DNA of 64,000 nt, from positions 2,480,001 to 2,544,000 of the forward strand of contig NZ_CP018616.1 of assembly GCF_002849855.1 (NCBI RefSeq), written 5' to 3'. The notes under the pieces are model-generated. The model was not told the DNA's origin. It ran no database searches and saw only the letters and a list, made by a program, of their open reading frames with translations. Source of the stretch: Vibrio azureus (lineage in GTDB: Bacteria; Pseudomonadota; Gammaproteobacteria; Enterobacterales; Vibrionaceae). Shown here piece after piece: positions 41,364-51,459 of the stretch. Numbering within the stretch: the first letter of the stretch is position 1; every line of letters begins with the position of its first letter. A program made the translations under genes and the position numbers.

Positions 41364-41577
41364 CTTTGTCTCTTCGCTAAAAATGGCGATTCATTACTGT
41401 AAGTATACCTTAGCCAACGTCCCAGTCATACCCGTTGTACCTGTCTATTACTATATCGAGGGCAACATTCATTTTTTCAATACCTAAAGGGTTGCGATTG
41501 TGCGGCATCAATCGTAGCCCCAGAGTCTAATGCAAGGTATAATTTTCAATATTGTGCACAGAAACGATTAATTACTC

Positions 41578-42375
41578 ATGGATAGCTTCATTGCCATCAC
41601 CGCCGCCATTTTTTATCTTTTGGCGATTGCGGCCATTGTTCCAGGACTCTCTCAGCAATCGGGAATCAAAGTTAAAACAGTCTTTAGCTGTGCTGTTAGC
41701 GCGTTAGTGTTTCATGCCTGGCTACTGAGTGATCTAATCTTTGATGGTTCAGGACAAAACCTCAGCATCTTAAATGTTGCCTCTCTGATCAGCTTTATTA
41801 TTTCTTTGGTCATGAGTCTATCCATGCTTAAAAACCGTCTCTGGTTCCTTCTTCCAGTTGTATATAGCTTTGCTGCACTCAATTTAACCGCTGCTACCTT
41901 TTTACCAAGTACTTTTATCAAACATTTAGAAAATGACCCTAAAGTTCTGATCCATATTTCTTTAGCATTATTTTCCTATGCAACACTCACCATTGGGGCA
42001 TTATATGCCTTACAGCTAGCGTGGCTTGACCACAAGTTAAAAGCTAAAAAAGCCGTCGCCATTAACCCTAATATCCCACCTCTCATGAGAGTCGAAAGAC
42101 AGCTATTTAATATTATCCTTATCGGTAATCTGCTTTTAACGGGAACATTACTTACTGGCATCCTCTTTGTGCAAGATATGTTTGCCCAAGGAAAAGCCCA
42201 CAAAGCCATCCTGTCCTTTATGGCATGGATCGTCTACTCGATTTTACTCTGGGGACACTACCAGCAAGGTTGGCGAGGGAAAAAGGTCACATGGTTTGCT
42301 GTTGCAGGTGCAACATTACTAACCCTGGCTTACTTCGGTAGCCGCTTTGTAAAAGAGATCATATTAAGTCATTAA
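41578..42375 (+). CDS. ypjD: CcsA-like inner-membrane protein YpjD
   Basis: The 265-residue protein has eight predicted membrane segments and belongs to the cytochrome c assembly (CcmC/CcsA) superfamily; the end contains FMAWIVYSILLWGHYQQGWRG, resembling the conserved tryptophan and histidine region. E. coli YpjD lies at the same locus beside ffh. Its function is not established; a heme role is suggested only by the family. A TATAAT hexamer at 41538-41543 precedes it. Confidence 0.9.
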   Translation: MDSFIAITAAIFYLLAIAAIVPGLSQQSGIKVKTVFSCAVSALVFHAWLLSDLIFDGSGQNLSILNVASLISFIISLVMSLSMLKNRLWFLLPVVYSFAALNLTAATFLPSTFIKHLENDPKVLIHISLALFSYATLTIGALYALQLAWLDHKLKAKKAVAINPNIPPLMRVERQLFNIILIGNLLLTGTLLTGILFVQDMFAQGKAHKAILSFMAWIVYSILLWGHYQQGWRGKKVTWFAVAGATLLTLAYFGSRFVKEIILSH

Positions 42376-42693
42376 TAAGCCATACCGCTTACTCTATATT
42401 ACTGGTGTCGGCTCGGTCTTAGGAGCAGACACCACTTTGGAAACGACATTCTGCCCTTAATACTCTTTGGGTATCACTCAGACTTATTTTAGTGCGACAA
42501 ACCAGCCACCATTGATGTTTATATTTATCTAATAAACTGAAGTGAAATGAGTTCATCTAATTTGAATGATAAATTGATGTCATCCACCCTTTATATTAAC
42601 AATCAAATAAAATAGACTAAGTAGAGCTCAATTGACTTAAGCGTCAAGCTAAGCCATAAATTAACAAAACATTTAAAAAGGAATCGCAGCGTT
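42376..42693. other. Gene-free interval between ypjD and corB
   Basis: These 318 bases hold one hairpin (GGTGTC at 42404-42409 with GACACC at 42428-42433, plus an inner CTC/GAG helix, no U-run) and AT-rich DNA. I see no gene or known motif. Confidence 0.5.
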
Positions 42694-43968
42694 TTGGACG
42701 ACATATCTACGGGTATCTTATTTGCGCTACTCGCGTGTCTTATCGTCATATCAGGTTATTTTTCTGGTTCAGAAACAGGAATGATGTCTTTAAACCGTTA
42801 TCGTTTAAAGCACCTGTCCAATAACGGCCATAAGGGCGCCAAACGAGTAGAGAAACTGCTCGATCGCCCAGATAGATTAATTGGCCTAATTCTTATCGGT
42901 AACAACCTTGTTAATATCCTTGCTTCAGCGATTGCGACTATCTTGGGTATGCGACTCTACGGTGATTTAGGGGTTGCTATTGCTACCGGTGCCCTCACCC
43001 TCGTTGTACTTGTCTTTGCAGAAGTTACCCCCAAAACCATTGCTTCCCTTTATCCTGAACGAGTTTCTTACGCCAGCAGCATTCTTCTTACTCTCTTAAT
43101 GAAGATTTTGTCACCACTTGTATTGCTGGTGAATTTCATCACTAATGGGTTTATTCGTTTACTCGGCGTAAAAGCCGACCATTCCAACGAAGATCATTTA
43201 AGTTCTGAAGAACTGAGAACCGTCGTTAATGAGGCTGGCGCTTTAATTCCTCGCCGCCACCAGGACATGCTGGTTTCGATTTTGGATCTTGAACACGTCA
43301 CGGTGAACGATATTATGGTGCCACGTAACGAAATTACTGGTATCGACATCAATGATGACTGGAAATCGATTGTACGCCAGTTAACGCACTCTCCTCATGG
43401 CCGTATCGTGCTATATCGCGATCAGATCGATGAAGTCGTTGGTATGCTTCGCTTAAGAGAAGCCTATCGTTTAATGTTAGAGAAAAACGAATTTAATAAA
43501 GAGACGCTACTTCGAGCAGCCGATGAAGTGTATTACATTCCAGAAGGTACGCCACTTAATGTACAAATGTTGAAATTTCAACGTAATAAACAGCGTATTG
43601 GCTTAATTGTTGACGAATATGGCGACATCAATGGTTTGGTTACCTTAGAAGATATTCTGGAAGAAATTGTCGGTGAATTCACCACTTCAATTGCTCCAAG
43701 TTTGTCAGAAGAAATTACCCCACAAGATGATGGAAGCTTCCTGATCGAAGGCAGTGCTAATATTCGAGATATAAATAAAGGCTTGAAGTGGAAACTGTCA
43801 ACAGATGGACCAAGGACATTAAATGGATTAATCCTTGAACACCTCGAAGACATCCCTCAAAGCCATTTAAGTGTGCAGGTATCAGGGCATCCGATGGAGA
43901 TAATTCAAGTGGAAGAGAACCGGATCAAACTCGTCAAGGTGTATCCAAGGCTAAAGAAAAACAATTGA
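42694..43968 (+). CDS. corB: CorB/YfjD family membrane protein (CNNM/HlyC-CorC transporter)
   Basis: The 424-residue protein has a DUF21/CNNM membrane domain (about 1-185, with SGYFSGSETGMMSLNRYRLKHL), a pair of CBS domains (about 200-320) and a C-terminal CorC/HlyC domain (about 335-420). It closely matches E. coli YfjD, next to ypjD there too. CNNM proteins are linked to magnesium efflux; the direction and ion are inferred. No ATG precedes the conserved N-terminus DDISTG, so the start is TTG at 42694, with AAAGGA 12 bases upstream. Confidence 0.92.
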   Translation: MDDISTGILFALLACLIVISGYFSGSETGMMSLNRYRLKHLSNNGHKGAKRVEKLLDRPDRLIGLILIGNNLVNILASAIATILGMRLYGDLGVAIATGALTLVVLVFAEVTPKTIASLYPERVSYASSILLTLLMKILSPLVLLVNFITNGFIRLLGVKADHSNEDHLSSEELRTVVNEAGALIPRRHQDMLVSILDLEHVTVNDIMVPRNEITGIDINDDWKSIVRQLTHSPHGRIVLYRDQIDEVVGMLRLREAYRLMLEKNEFNKETLLRAADEVYYIPEGTPLNVQMLKFQRNKQRIGLIVDEYGDINGLVTLEDILEEIVGEFTTSIAPSLSEEITPQDDGSFLIEGSANIRDINKGLKWKLSTDGPRTLNGLILEHLEDIPQSHLSVQVSGHPMEIIQVEENRIKLVKVYPRLKKNN

Positions 43969-44036
43969 TGCCTTTTAAAGAACCGAGTTTCTAACATCTT
44001 ATTAACGCTATTGCAAAAAAGCAGCGTCAACTGACC

Positions 44037-44070
44037 GAAAAAAGAGCCTGACCATGTTCAGGCTCTTTTC
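44037..44070. terminator. Bidirectional terminator corB / luxS
   Basis: An 11-base stem, AAAGAGCCTGA (44041-44051) with TCAGGCTCTTT (44058-44068), flanked by A- and T-runs, lies between the converging genes. Confidence 0.92.
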
Positions 44071-44099
44071 GTATAAGGCTTATTGATTAGTGCTGTCGA

Positions 44100-44618
44100 T
44101 TAATCAATACGCAACTCTTTCAACATTGATTCAGGCAAGGCAAGCTCATCATTGTGGTTAACCGAAACTCCGGCCTCAATAATATCCCTAGCAATTTGCT
44201 TCGCTTCTTCAAGCGAGTGCATCGATGCTGTGCCACATTGATATTCATTCAACTCCGGTATTTTGTTTTGGTTTTCTACTTTAAGCACATCTTCCATTGC
44301 AGCAATCCATGCATCCGCGACTTGCTGCTCTGAAGGTGTACCGATGAGGCTCATATAGAAACCAGTACGACATCCCATTGGCGAAATATCGATAATTTCG
44401 ACATTTTCTGCATTTAAGTGATTACGCATAAAGCCCGCATACAAATGCTCTAATGTGTGGATACCACGTTCAGAAAGGATGTCTTTATTTGGAGCAGTAA
44501 AACGTAAATCAAATACCGTAATGGTATCTCCTTTCGGAGTTTGCATTTTTTTAGCAACTCGCACAGCTGGTGCATTCATGCGAGTATGATCAACGGTAAA
44601 ACTGTCTAATAATGGCAT
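44100..44618 (-). CDS. luxS: S-ribosylhomocysteine lyase LuxS (AI-2 synthase)
   Basis: LuxS cleaves S-ribosylhomocysteine to homocysteine and DPD, the precursor of autoinducer 2, read by LuxP/LuxQ in vibrios. The 172-residue protein has the metal-binding HTLEH (His54, Glu57, His58) and catalytic Cys83 in MGCRTGFYM. It lies downstream of gshA and the SLT lipoprotein gene. Its signal feeds the phosphorelay that controls the luxR gene in this same window. Confidence 0.98.
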   Translation of the reverse strand: MPLLDSFTVDHTRMNAPAVRVAKKMQTPKGDTITVFDLRFTAPNKDILSERGIHTLEHLYAGFMRNHLNAENVEIIDISPMGCRTGFYMSLIGTPSEQQVADAWIAAMEDVLKVENQNKIPELNEYQCGTASMHSLEEAKQIARDIIEAGVSVNHNDELALPESMLKELRID

Positions 44619-44704
44619 TACGTATTTCCTTATTGTAACGACCTATGCAATACCTGAAATATTGCAAGTAGGATTGATTGCTGTTCAACCCTCAAGCTAG
44701 AAGG

Positions 44705-45310
44705 TTAAAAAAACCAGCCGCTGTTGTCCTCCAGTTCCTGACGACATTGCTTCAGCTGCCAGCCATAATTTTTTGCTGTCTTCTCAACCCGCCTTGCAAC
44801 TTTTAATAAGCTTGGTTTCGCTTTATATGTCCCACGCTTATAGCCACCTCTCCCTTCGTGGTAAGCCAAATATTGATTATAGGGGTCCCACAAAGAAATC
44901 CCTAGCTGTCGACGTGTTTCATGCGTATACCAACCAACAAACATCATTGAGTCATCAAACTGCGTGCGCGATCCACCTTGACTTGTTGCCTTTTGGAAAT
45001 CTTCCCAAGCCGGATCTTGAGCCTGAGCATAACCATAAGCGCTGCTAACCCTACCCCAAGGAATAAACCCGAGTAAGTAGTCTTTTGGTGGACGAGCATC
45101 ATGACGAAAGCTACTTTCTTGCTTTACGATCGCCATTGCTACGTGAATCGGCGTACCCCATTCTTCCTCCATATCCTTGGCATCATCATACCAATCGGAT
45201 TTTTCTCGGAATATCTCGCAAATGTTCTCTTGTTGCTTTGGCGGTGCTGTTGCACAACCTGTCAATAATATACACCAAATCATTGACATGGTGAATACTT
45301 TAAAATCCAC
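44705..45310 (-). CDS. SLT-domain (lytic transglycosylase-like) lipoprotein
   Basis: The 201-residue protein has a lipoprotein signal (LLTGC, Cys19) and a lysozyme-like SLT domain with the candidate catalytic Glu65 in VKQESSF, then SSAYGYAQAQDPAWEDF and YLAYHEGRGGYKRGTY. The family cleaves peptidoglycan glycan strands to 1,6-anhydro products; activity here is inferred. Start is GTG at 45310, with GAGG just upstream; the ATG seven codons later would shorten the signal peptide n-region. It lies 24 bases after gshA, so the two are probably co-transcribed. Confidence 0.85.
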   Translation of the reverse strand: MDFKVFTMSMIWCILLTGCATAPPKQQENICEIFREKSDWYDDAKDMEEEWGTPIHVAMAIVKQESSFRHDARPPKDYLLGFIPWGRVSSAYGYAQAQDPAWEDFQKATSQGGSRTQFDDSMMFVGWYTHETRRQLGISLWDPYNQYLAYHEGRGGYKRGTYKAKPSLLKVARRVEKTAKNYGWQLKQCRQELEDNSGWFF

Positions 45311-45334
45311 ACAACACCTCAATAAATGATTGAT

Positions 45335-46900
45335 TTATTTAAGATAAGCAAAATAGTCTGCCAAAAACTCATCAAATGACAATGTATCACTTTGCTCTGC
45401 CAAGATTTGCTTTTCCACCGACTGCGTTGCTTCGGCTTCCATCATCTCTTGTGTATATTGTTGATAATGATGAGCTAAGTTTTCCTCTCGGTACTGTCCA
45501 CCTAAAGCACAGCCCAGTTTACCCAGTCCACCATGAGATTTGGTTTGCTCCAACAGCTGGCCAGATACGGTTAACTCCGGATCATCTATCCATGATTCTA
45601 GCTTGTCGCACACCATCTGGTAAGCATCACCTCCCACAGATTTATCCATTTCAACTGCGATCGCTCGCAAATCAGCAAAAACTTGATGAGCCCATTCCTG
45701 AAGGGATAATTGCTCGCCATGACAACCAATAGTGAGAAGTAAGCCTTTCTCTCTTCCTGCAACAATGACTTTATTCCAATTATCACGCCAGCACTCAAGT
45801 TCACAATTATCCATTGGTTCCGAATCAGAGAGCACCGACCAAGTTAGGAATAAATCTAAAAAGCGAATTTGATCCTCTGTCAAGCCCACAGAGCTAAATG
45901 GATTAACATCTAAAGAACGCACTTCGATGTATTCCACCCCTCCGCGTTTTAAAGCTTCTGATGGTTTTTCTCCATTTTTCGTCACGCGTTTAGGGCGAAT
46001 AGGCGCATACAGCTCGTTCTCGATTTGCAGGATATTAGAATTAAGCTGACGGTACTCTTCATCGACTTTCACCCCAATCTGGGCAAACTCTTCTGAAGGA
46101 CGACGGATAGCATCACTGACACCGTCGAGGTATTGCTCTAAACTGTTGAAGCCAATCTTGAGCACACTTTGAGCACTATTAGTATATCCGAGATCACTGA
46201 GGCGTAATGACGTCGCTTTGGGCAAAAATAAAGTACCACCTATTTTCTCAAAAGGCAGATCCGTTTCACGCCCGCGAATAAAAGAGCCACACAATGCGGG
46301 GGAAGCGCCAAAGAAATAAGGGATCATCCAACCAAAACGATAATAATTACGAATTAAAGCAAAATAAGCCTCTGATTTTGTCGTTTGGCGTTCTGACTCA
46401 TTTTGTTCCCCATACAGCGCATCCCAAAAAGACTCAGGAAAAGAAAAGTTGAAGTGAACACCTGAAATAATCTGCATCAGGCTTCCATAACGGCGCTTAA
46501 GTCCTTCACGGTAGAGCGTTTTCATTTTTCCTGCATTGGATGAACCATACTGAGCCAATTGAATGTCGTCTTGATGCCCGACATAACATGGCATTGATAA
46601 AGGCCACATCCGCTCTTCACCCATTTGAGTCTGGGCAAAGTGATGAATATCTTTAAGTTGACCCATTAATTCTGGTATTTGATGGGAAACAGGAGTGATG
46701 AACTCTAATAACGATTCTGAAAAGTCGGTTGTAACCCATTGGTTGGTAAACGCCGAACCGAGACCTTTCGGATGAGGGGTTGTCGCGATATAACCATCTT
46801 GGCGGTAGCGTAAGGTTTCACGCTCTACACCGCGTCCAAACTGCTTAAATACTTCAGGGTGTAATGCAACTTGCTTTAGTCGCGCAGCAAATTCAGTCAA
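45335..46900 (-). CDS. gshA: Glutamate-cysteine ligase
   Basis: GshA makes gamma-glutamylcysteine, the first step to glutathione. The protein (about 521 residues) shows [45 protein letters not shown] and [12 protein letters not shown], typical of the proteobacterial enzyme. No ATG is available: TTG 46900, GTG 46912 and TTG 46927 are in frame. I chose 46900 because LTEFAARL matches the vibrio N-terminus as I recall it; E. coli gshA also starts with TTG. No clear ribosome site is seen. Confidence 0.94.
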   Translation of the reverse strand: MTEFAARLKQVALHPEVFKQFGRGVERETLRYRQDGYIATTPHPKGLGSAFTNQWVTTDFSESLLEFITPVSHQIPELMGQLKDIHHFAQTQMGEERMWPLSMPCYVGHQDDIQLAQYGSSNAGKMKTLYREGLKRRYGSLMQIISGVHFNFSFPESFWDALYGEQNESERQTTKSEAYFALIRNYYRFGWMIPYFFGASPALCGSFIRGRETDLPFEKIGGTLFLPKATSLRLSDLGYTNSAQSVLKIGFNSLEQYLDGVSDAIRRPSEEFAQIGVKVDEEYRQLNSNILQIENELYAPIRPKRVTKNGEKPSEALKRGGVEYIEVRSLDVNPFSSVGLTEDQIRFLDLFLTWSVLSDSEPMDNCELECWRDNWNKVIVAGREKGLLLTIGCHGEQLSLQEWAHQVFADLRAIAVEMDKSVGGDAYQMVCDKLESWIDDPELTVSGQLLEQTKSHGGLGKLGCALGGQYREENLAHHYQQYTQEMMEAEATQSVEKQILAEQSDTLSFDEFLADYFAYLK

Positions 46901-47016
46901 AATCAGATTCACTTCTATTGAGAGCAAGGCACTTGCATGAAAGCAAGTGAAGCTAAGTTATTGGTCAACGAATCAAGTCGCTCTTTCTGTATAGATATTC
47001 AGCGTCACTAGAAACG

Positions 47017-47044
47017 AATAGCGGAGGGTGATTCCTCCGCTATT
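47017..47044 (-). terminator. Hairpin after the M16 protease gene
   Basis: AATAGCGGAGG (47017-47027) pairs with CCTCCGCTATT (47034-47044), 11 bases beyond the stop codon. The U-tract is weak. Confidence 0.7.
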
Positions 47045-47055
47045 ACATGTGTGCT

Positions 47056-49896
47056 CTATCGAATGATTTCAAGCATTTCTACGTCTTTTCCTAGCTTTTC
47101 GAACTGAGGGCGTAGAGTCTTTGCATCACCGACTACCACAATTTGATAATCCTTTGGATTAAACCACTGTTGGGCTAAACCATTTAGGACCTGCTTATCA
47201 ACACTTTCAACCAGTTTATTACGTTGTTGTAAGTAATCATGGTCAAGATCATACTTTAAGATATCACGAATTAACGCCCCTTTTTGTGTCGGTGTCTCGT
47301 ATTTTAGGGCATCTTTCTGACCAACTGCTTGGCGCATAAACGCCAATTCCTCATCCGTCATACCTTGGCGAGCATAATTACTCAGCTCTTTCTCCATTTC
47401 AGTAATTGAGGCCACCGTTGAATCAGCACGCACTTGAGCAGTAAAGACGACGGAGCCCATTTCTTTATTACCAGAGAAATAACCATAAGCACCGTAAGTG
47501 TAGCCCTTATCTTCACGTAGGTTTTGATTGATACGGCTATTAAAGTTGCCGGATAAGTTAAAGTTGGCCAGTTGGCTGAGATAAAAATCACCCGTTGCAT
47601 CATATGGCATACCTTGACGAACCATCATTACCACACTTTGTGGTGCTCCAGGCTTATCAACCAAGTGAATCTTTTGCGAGCCCAAAGACATAGATTGATA
47701 TTCAGCGTATTGAGGAGCTACAGCTCCTTTCCAATTGATCCAAAAAGATAACTGCTGCTCTACATTCGCTTTGTCGATATCACCAACAACCACAATTTGT
47801 GCACTCTGCGGCGTATAATGTTGTGCATAGAATTGTTTCACATCCTTTAAGGTTAGCGCCTTTAAGCTTTCTTTTGTGCCATCTTTAGGTCTAGCAAACT
47901 CAGATTCACCAAACAATACTTGGCGAGTTGCTTGCATCGCCATCCAGTTTGGCCTTTGATGTTCATAAATGAGTGACTCCAAAGCTTGGTTTTTCACGCG
48001 TTCAAAGTCCTGCGGCTTAAACGCTGGAAACAAGAGCATTTCTTCAACAATTTTCAATGTTGGTGCTAGGTTTTTCTCAAGCGCAGAAACACTTATGTTG
48101 GTAGTATAGTTTGAAGCATCAATTGATATCACGCTCCCCAGTTTATCCAATTCTGCTTGAATCGACTCTACACTATGCTTAGTGGTCCCTTCTTGCATCA
48201 TGGCCGCGGTTAATTGAGCTAATCCTTCTTGCCCCTTAGATACAAAACGAGTCCCAGCAGGCAAACTAAATTGCATCATGACCGTTGGCGTTTCCCTACT
48301 GATAGTGCCCAGTAGCTCAGAGCCATTGTTGAAATGAATGTTGTATAGATCAGGGATATTGGCTTCTACTGGCGCTCCCACTGGAGGCTGTACCGAGCGT
48401 TCAAAATTATCCACGGCTCGACGATAAGCCAACGTATCATCAGTGACTTTTTTATATTCAGGCAAAGTACGCTCTGGAGTAACAAAAGTCGCAGGTTTGA
48501 CTGCAAGTTCAGTTTTTCCTTTTGGCACCACACTTAACGTAATTTTGTTTTTCCCTTCAATAAAGTCACGGTAAACTTTCTCTACTGATTGTGGTGTCAC
48601 AGCACGAATCTGTTGCAGTTGCTTCTCTAGTAAGTCCGGCTGACCAAAAAACGTTTGGTTAGAGGCCAGTTGCGTCACTTTACCTTGCACGCTCTCCAAA
48701 GCGAAGATAGCCCCAGCTTCTGCTTGCCCTTTGAGCTGGGCAAGTCGCTCTTGCGTCACACCTTTTTGGGCGAATTTTTCCAATGAATTCATCAGTTGCT
48801 CATAGAGCTTCGCTAAATCGCCTTTATCGCCAGAGTCACCCATCGCGTAAACATAAAAGTTACATGATAGCTCCGAGCATTCATGATAAGCGCTTGCTTG
48901 TACTGCTTGCTGTGTTTTCACCAAATCTTGGTAAAGCACACTGTTGGTGCCATCACCTAACACACTGGCTAGAGTATCTAAGGATGCTTGGCTTGCTTCA
49001 CCATCATAAGTGGTTGGCCAAGCAATCATTACCATTGGCTGCTTGATTCGATCTTCGAGAGTGATGAACTTGCTCTCTGTCAGTGTCGCAGGTTGCTTCG
49101 GTGCATTTTCCACTTCAGGGCCACGAGGTATTGAGCCGAAGTATTGATTCACCCATTTGAGCGTCTGTTCTACATTGATGTCACCGCCGATGGTCAAAAC
49201 TGCATTATTAGGCCCGTACCAACGTAGGAAAAATGCTTTGAGATCATTAACATCGACTCGGTCGAGATCTTCTACATAGCCAATAGTTTGCCAAGAATAT
49301 GGATGCCCCTCTGGATAAAGCGCCTCTCCCATGCGTTCACTGATCAAGCCATAAGGTCGATTGTCGTAACGTTGTGCTCGCTCATTTTTAACCGTCGAAC
49401 GTTGAATTTCGAATTTCTTTTGTGAGACAGCATCCAACAAAAAGCCCATACGATCAGATTCTAACCAAAGGACTTTCTCAAGCTGATTAGCAGGTACGGT
49501 TTCAAAGTAATTCGTTCTATCTTTGTTCGTGGTGCCATTTAGAGTACCACCCGCCTCGGTAATGATTTTAAAATGCTCTTGATCGCCAACGTGTTCAGAA
49601 CCTTGAAACATCATGTGCTCAAAAAAGTGCGCAAAACCAGATTTTCCGATTTCTTCTCGAGCAGAGCCAACATGATATGTCATATCAACGTGCACCAGAG
49701 GATCAGAGTCTTCAGGAGCCAAGATCACCATTAGACCATTATCGAGTTGATATTTTTGGTAAGGGATTTTGACCTTTCCCTCTTCGGCTTGTGAAGCCTC
49801 AATAAACTTAACACCCTTTGGTAGTGGCACTGGTGCTACGGAAGAGCAGCCTGTAATCACCATCAATGAGCACGTACTTAGCCAAAACATTCTCAT
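47056..49896 (-). CDS. M16-family zinc metalloprotease, lipoprotein
   Basis: This 946-residue pitrilysin-family protein has a lipoprotein signal with ITGC (Cys17) and two M16 halves. The first carries the inverted zinc motif HFFEH (90-94) and the distal ligand Glu172 (KNERAQR), so that half is catalytically competent; the second half (from about 520) lacks the motif, as usual in two-domain members. It should sit on a periplasmic membrane face and degrade small proteins or peptides; substrates are unknown. AAGGA lies before the ATG. It follows yqaA by 10 bases. Confidence 0.92.
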   Translation of the reverse strand: MRMFWLSTCSLMVITGCSSVAPVPLPKGVKFIEASQAEEGKVKIPYQKYQLDNGLMVILAPEDSDPLVHVDMTYHVGSAREEIGKSGFAHFFEHMMFQGSEHVGDQEHFKIITEAGGTLNGTTNKDRTNYFETVPANQLEKVLWLESDRMGFLLDAVSQKKFEIQRSTVKNERAQRYDNRPYGLISERMGEALYPEGHPYSWQTIGYVEDLDRVDVNDLKAFFLRWYGPNNAVLTIGGDINVEQTLKWVNQYFGSIPRGPEVENAPKQPATLTESKFITLEDRIKQPMVMIAWPTTYDGEASQASLDTLASVLGDGTNSVLYQDLVKTQQAVQASAYHECSELSCNFYVYAMGDSGDKGDLAKLYEQLMNSLEKFAQKGVTQERLAQLKGQAEAGAIFALESVQGKVTQLASNQTFFGQPDLLEKQLQQIRAVTPQSVEKVYRDFIEGKNKITLSVVPKGKTELAVKPATFVTPERTLPEYKKVTDDTLAYRRAVDNFERSVQPPVGAPVEANIPDLYNIHFNNGSELLGTISRETPTVMMQFSLPAGTRFVSKGQEGLAQLTAAMMQEGTTKHSVESIQAELDKLGSVISIDASNYTTNISVSALEKNLAPTLKIVEEMLLFPAFKPQDFERVKNQALESLIYEHQRPNWMAMQATRQVLFGESEFARPKDGTKESLKALTLKDVKQFYAQHYTPQSAQIVVVGDIDKANVEQQLSFWINWKGAVAPQYAEYQSMSLGSQKIHLVDKPGAPQSVVMMVRQGMPYDATGDFYLSQLANFNLSGNFNSRINQNLREDKGYTYGAYGYFSGNKEMGSVVFTAQVRADSTVASITEMEKELSNYARQGMTDEELAFMRQAVGQKDALKYETPTQKGALIRDILKYDLDHDYLQQRNKLVESVDKQVLNGLAQQWFNPKDYQIVVVGDAKTLRPQFEKLGKDVEMLEIIR

Positions 49897-49906
49897 GTGT
49901 TTTTCC

Positions 49907-50368
49907 TTAAAATAAACCGAGATAAATAGCAGTCAATAAACTATACCTTGCTGCTTTACCTAAAAAAATCAAGAGTAAGCACGGTAGGAACTTCATCCTT
50001 AACCACCCTGCCGCCAAACATAATGGATCGCCAATAATGGGCAGCCAACTAAAAAGCAACCCCCAATAACCATACTTAGCAAGCCATTTGAGTGCCGTAT
50101 GGCTGTGTTTCTCTTGCTGAGACTTATTTGGAATCCATAACCCTAACCAAAAGTTAGTCATTCCACCTAGTGTATTACCCACAGTAGCAACTATGATGAT
50201 GGAGATAACTGAGTACTGATTAAGGGAAAGCGCGGCAATAAGCCCTGCTTCCGATCCCCCGGGCAATAGAGTGGCACTCAAAAAGCCCGTAAAAAAGAGA
50301 ACCCATAATGCTGAGTCAGAAAACCAAGAGGTAATGGGTTCTAAAAATGAATAAAACGACTCTAGCAT
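49907..50368 (-). CDS. yqaA: YqaA-family membrane protein (VTT/DedA-like)
   Basis: The 153-residue protein has about four membrane segments and the SNARE-associated/VTT features LLPGGSEAGLIAAL and SWLPIIGDPLCLAAGWLRM. E. coli YqaA is also next to gshA. DedA-type proteins can flip lipids, but this short subfamily has no proven function. Its start overlaps the stop of the oxidoreductase gene by 7 bases, so they are coupled. Confidence 0.9.
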   Translation of the reverse strand: MLESFYSFLEPITSWFSDSALWVLFFTGFLSATLLPGGSEAGLIAALSLNQYSVISIIIVATVGNTLGGMTNFWLGLWIPNKSQQEKHSHTALKWLAKYGYWGLLFSWLPIIGDPLCLAAGWLRMKFLPCLLLIFLGKAARYSLLTAIYLGLF

Positions 50369-51312
50369 TCCATATCCAACAACACTTTCCCTCTCGTTCG
50401 GCCAGATTCAACCTGTTTATGAGCGTAACTCACATCGTACATCGAATAGATTTGTTGTATTTCTGTTTTCATCTCTCCTCGCTGTAGCATATCGAGCAAC
50501 TGTTGCAACTGCTTCCGCTCAGGCTCTACCAACATACCATGAGCAGTAAACCCCAACTCCTTGGCATGCTCGCACACGAACTCCGCAGAAAGCGTTGGTA
50601 AGGTAATCACTCTGGCATTAGGAGCTAAACATGGCAAAGCTGCGAGCGCGGTGTCACCACCAACAAGATCAATCAGTACATCAATGTTTCTAACACATTC
50701 AGACACTGGTGAAGATTGATAGTTCAGAGCTCGGGCTCCTAGGCTGTTTATGAAATCAATATTATGAGCACGGCACGTTGCAAAGACTTCGGCCTGATAA
50801 GTAACAGCAATTTGAGTTGCGAAATGCCCAACGCCCCCTGCACCGCCAAGAATTAATACTCGCTCTCCTGCGATTAAATGGGCTTTTTGTAACGCTTGCA
50901 ATGCGGTTAGGCCAGCCAATGGTAAAACGGCTGCAGATTCTAAACTTACCGAAGAGGGGACCTGAATCACTTCCGTCTCTGGTACACAAACATATTGGCT
51001 ATAGCTACCACCTCGAAAAGGGAAACCAATACAGCCCGCGACTTTATCCCCCACTTTAAAACGTGAGGTATTGGCACCACAGGAAACAACTTGGCCAGAG
51101 AGATCATAGCCAGGCACCCAAGGTAAATGATCTATATTGTGTGCTGCTGCCCAACCAAGCCCAGCTCTGGTTTTAACATCAATTGGATTCACGCTAGCAA
51201 ATGCAACTTTAATCAACACCTCTCCTTCCTTCGGCAAACTTGTAGAGACCACTTGTAATGCCATGACATCCACACTGCCAAAATCCGTTATTGCAATCCG
51301 TTTGTGTTCCAT
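50362..51312 (-). CDS. Zinc-independent NADP-dependent alcohol dehydrogenase / quinone oxidoreductase family (MDR)
   Basis: The 316-residue protein has the GroES-like domain (about 25-110, with VPGYDLSGQVVSCG) and a Rossmann domain with the nucleotide motif GGAGGVGHFA. The catalytic zinc ligands of alcohol dehydrogenases are absent, as in the QOR branch. It begins a run of yqaA and the M16 gene. The physiological substrate cannot be told; quinones or enals are typical for the branch. Confidence 0.88.
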   Translation of the reverse strand: MEHKRIAITDFGSVDVMALQVVSTSLPKEGEVLIKVAFASVNPIDVKTRAGLGWAAAHNIDHLPWVPGYDLSGQVVSCGANTSRFKVGDKVAGCIGFPFRGGSYSQYVCVPETEVIQVPSSVSLESAAVLPLAGLTALQALQKAHLIAGERVLILGGAGGVGHFATQIAVTYQAEVFATCRAHNIDFINSLGARALNYQSSPVSECVRNIDVLIDLVGGDTALAALPCLAPNARVITLPTLSAEFVCEHAKELGFTAHGMLVEPERKQLQQLLDMLQRGEMKTEIQQIYSMYDVSYAHKQVESGRTRGKVLLDMEC

Positions 51313-51459
51313 ACTTTATCCCCAAATAAGAAAATGGGATGCGAATGCATCCCAGTGACTATAAACCATTTTTTTTACAAAGGTTAAGTTATGCTCTTCA
51401 GCGTTTAAAACGAGTCAAATAGAATAAAGTGTGACGGTAAGTAAGCGCATTTTCATCCA

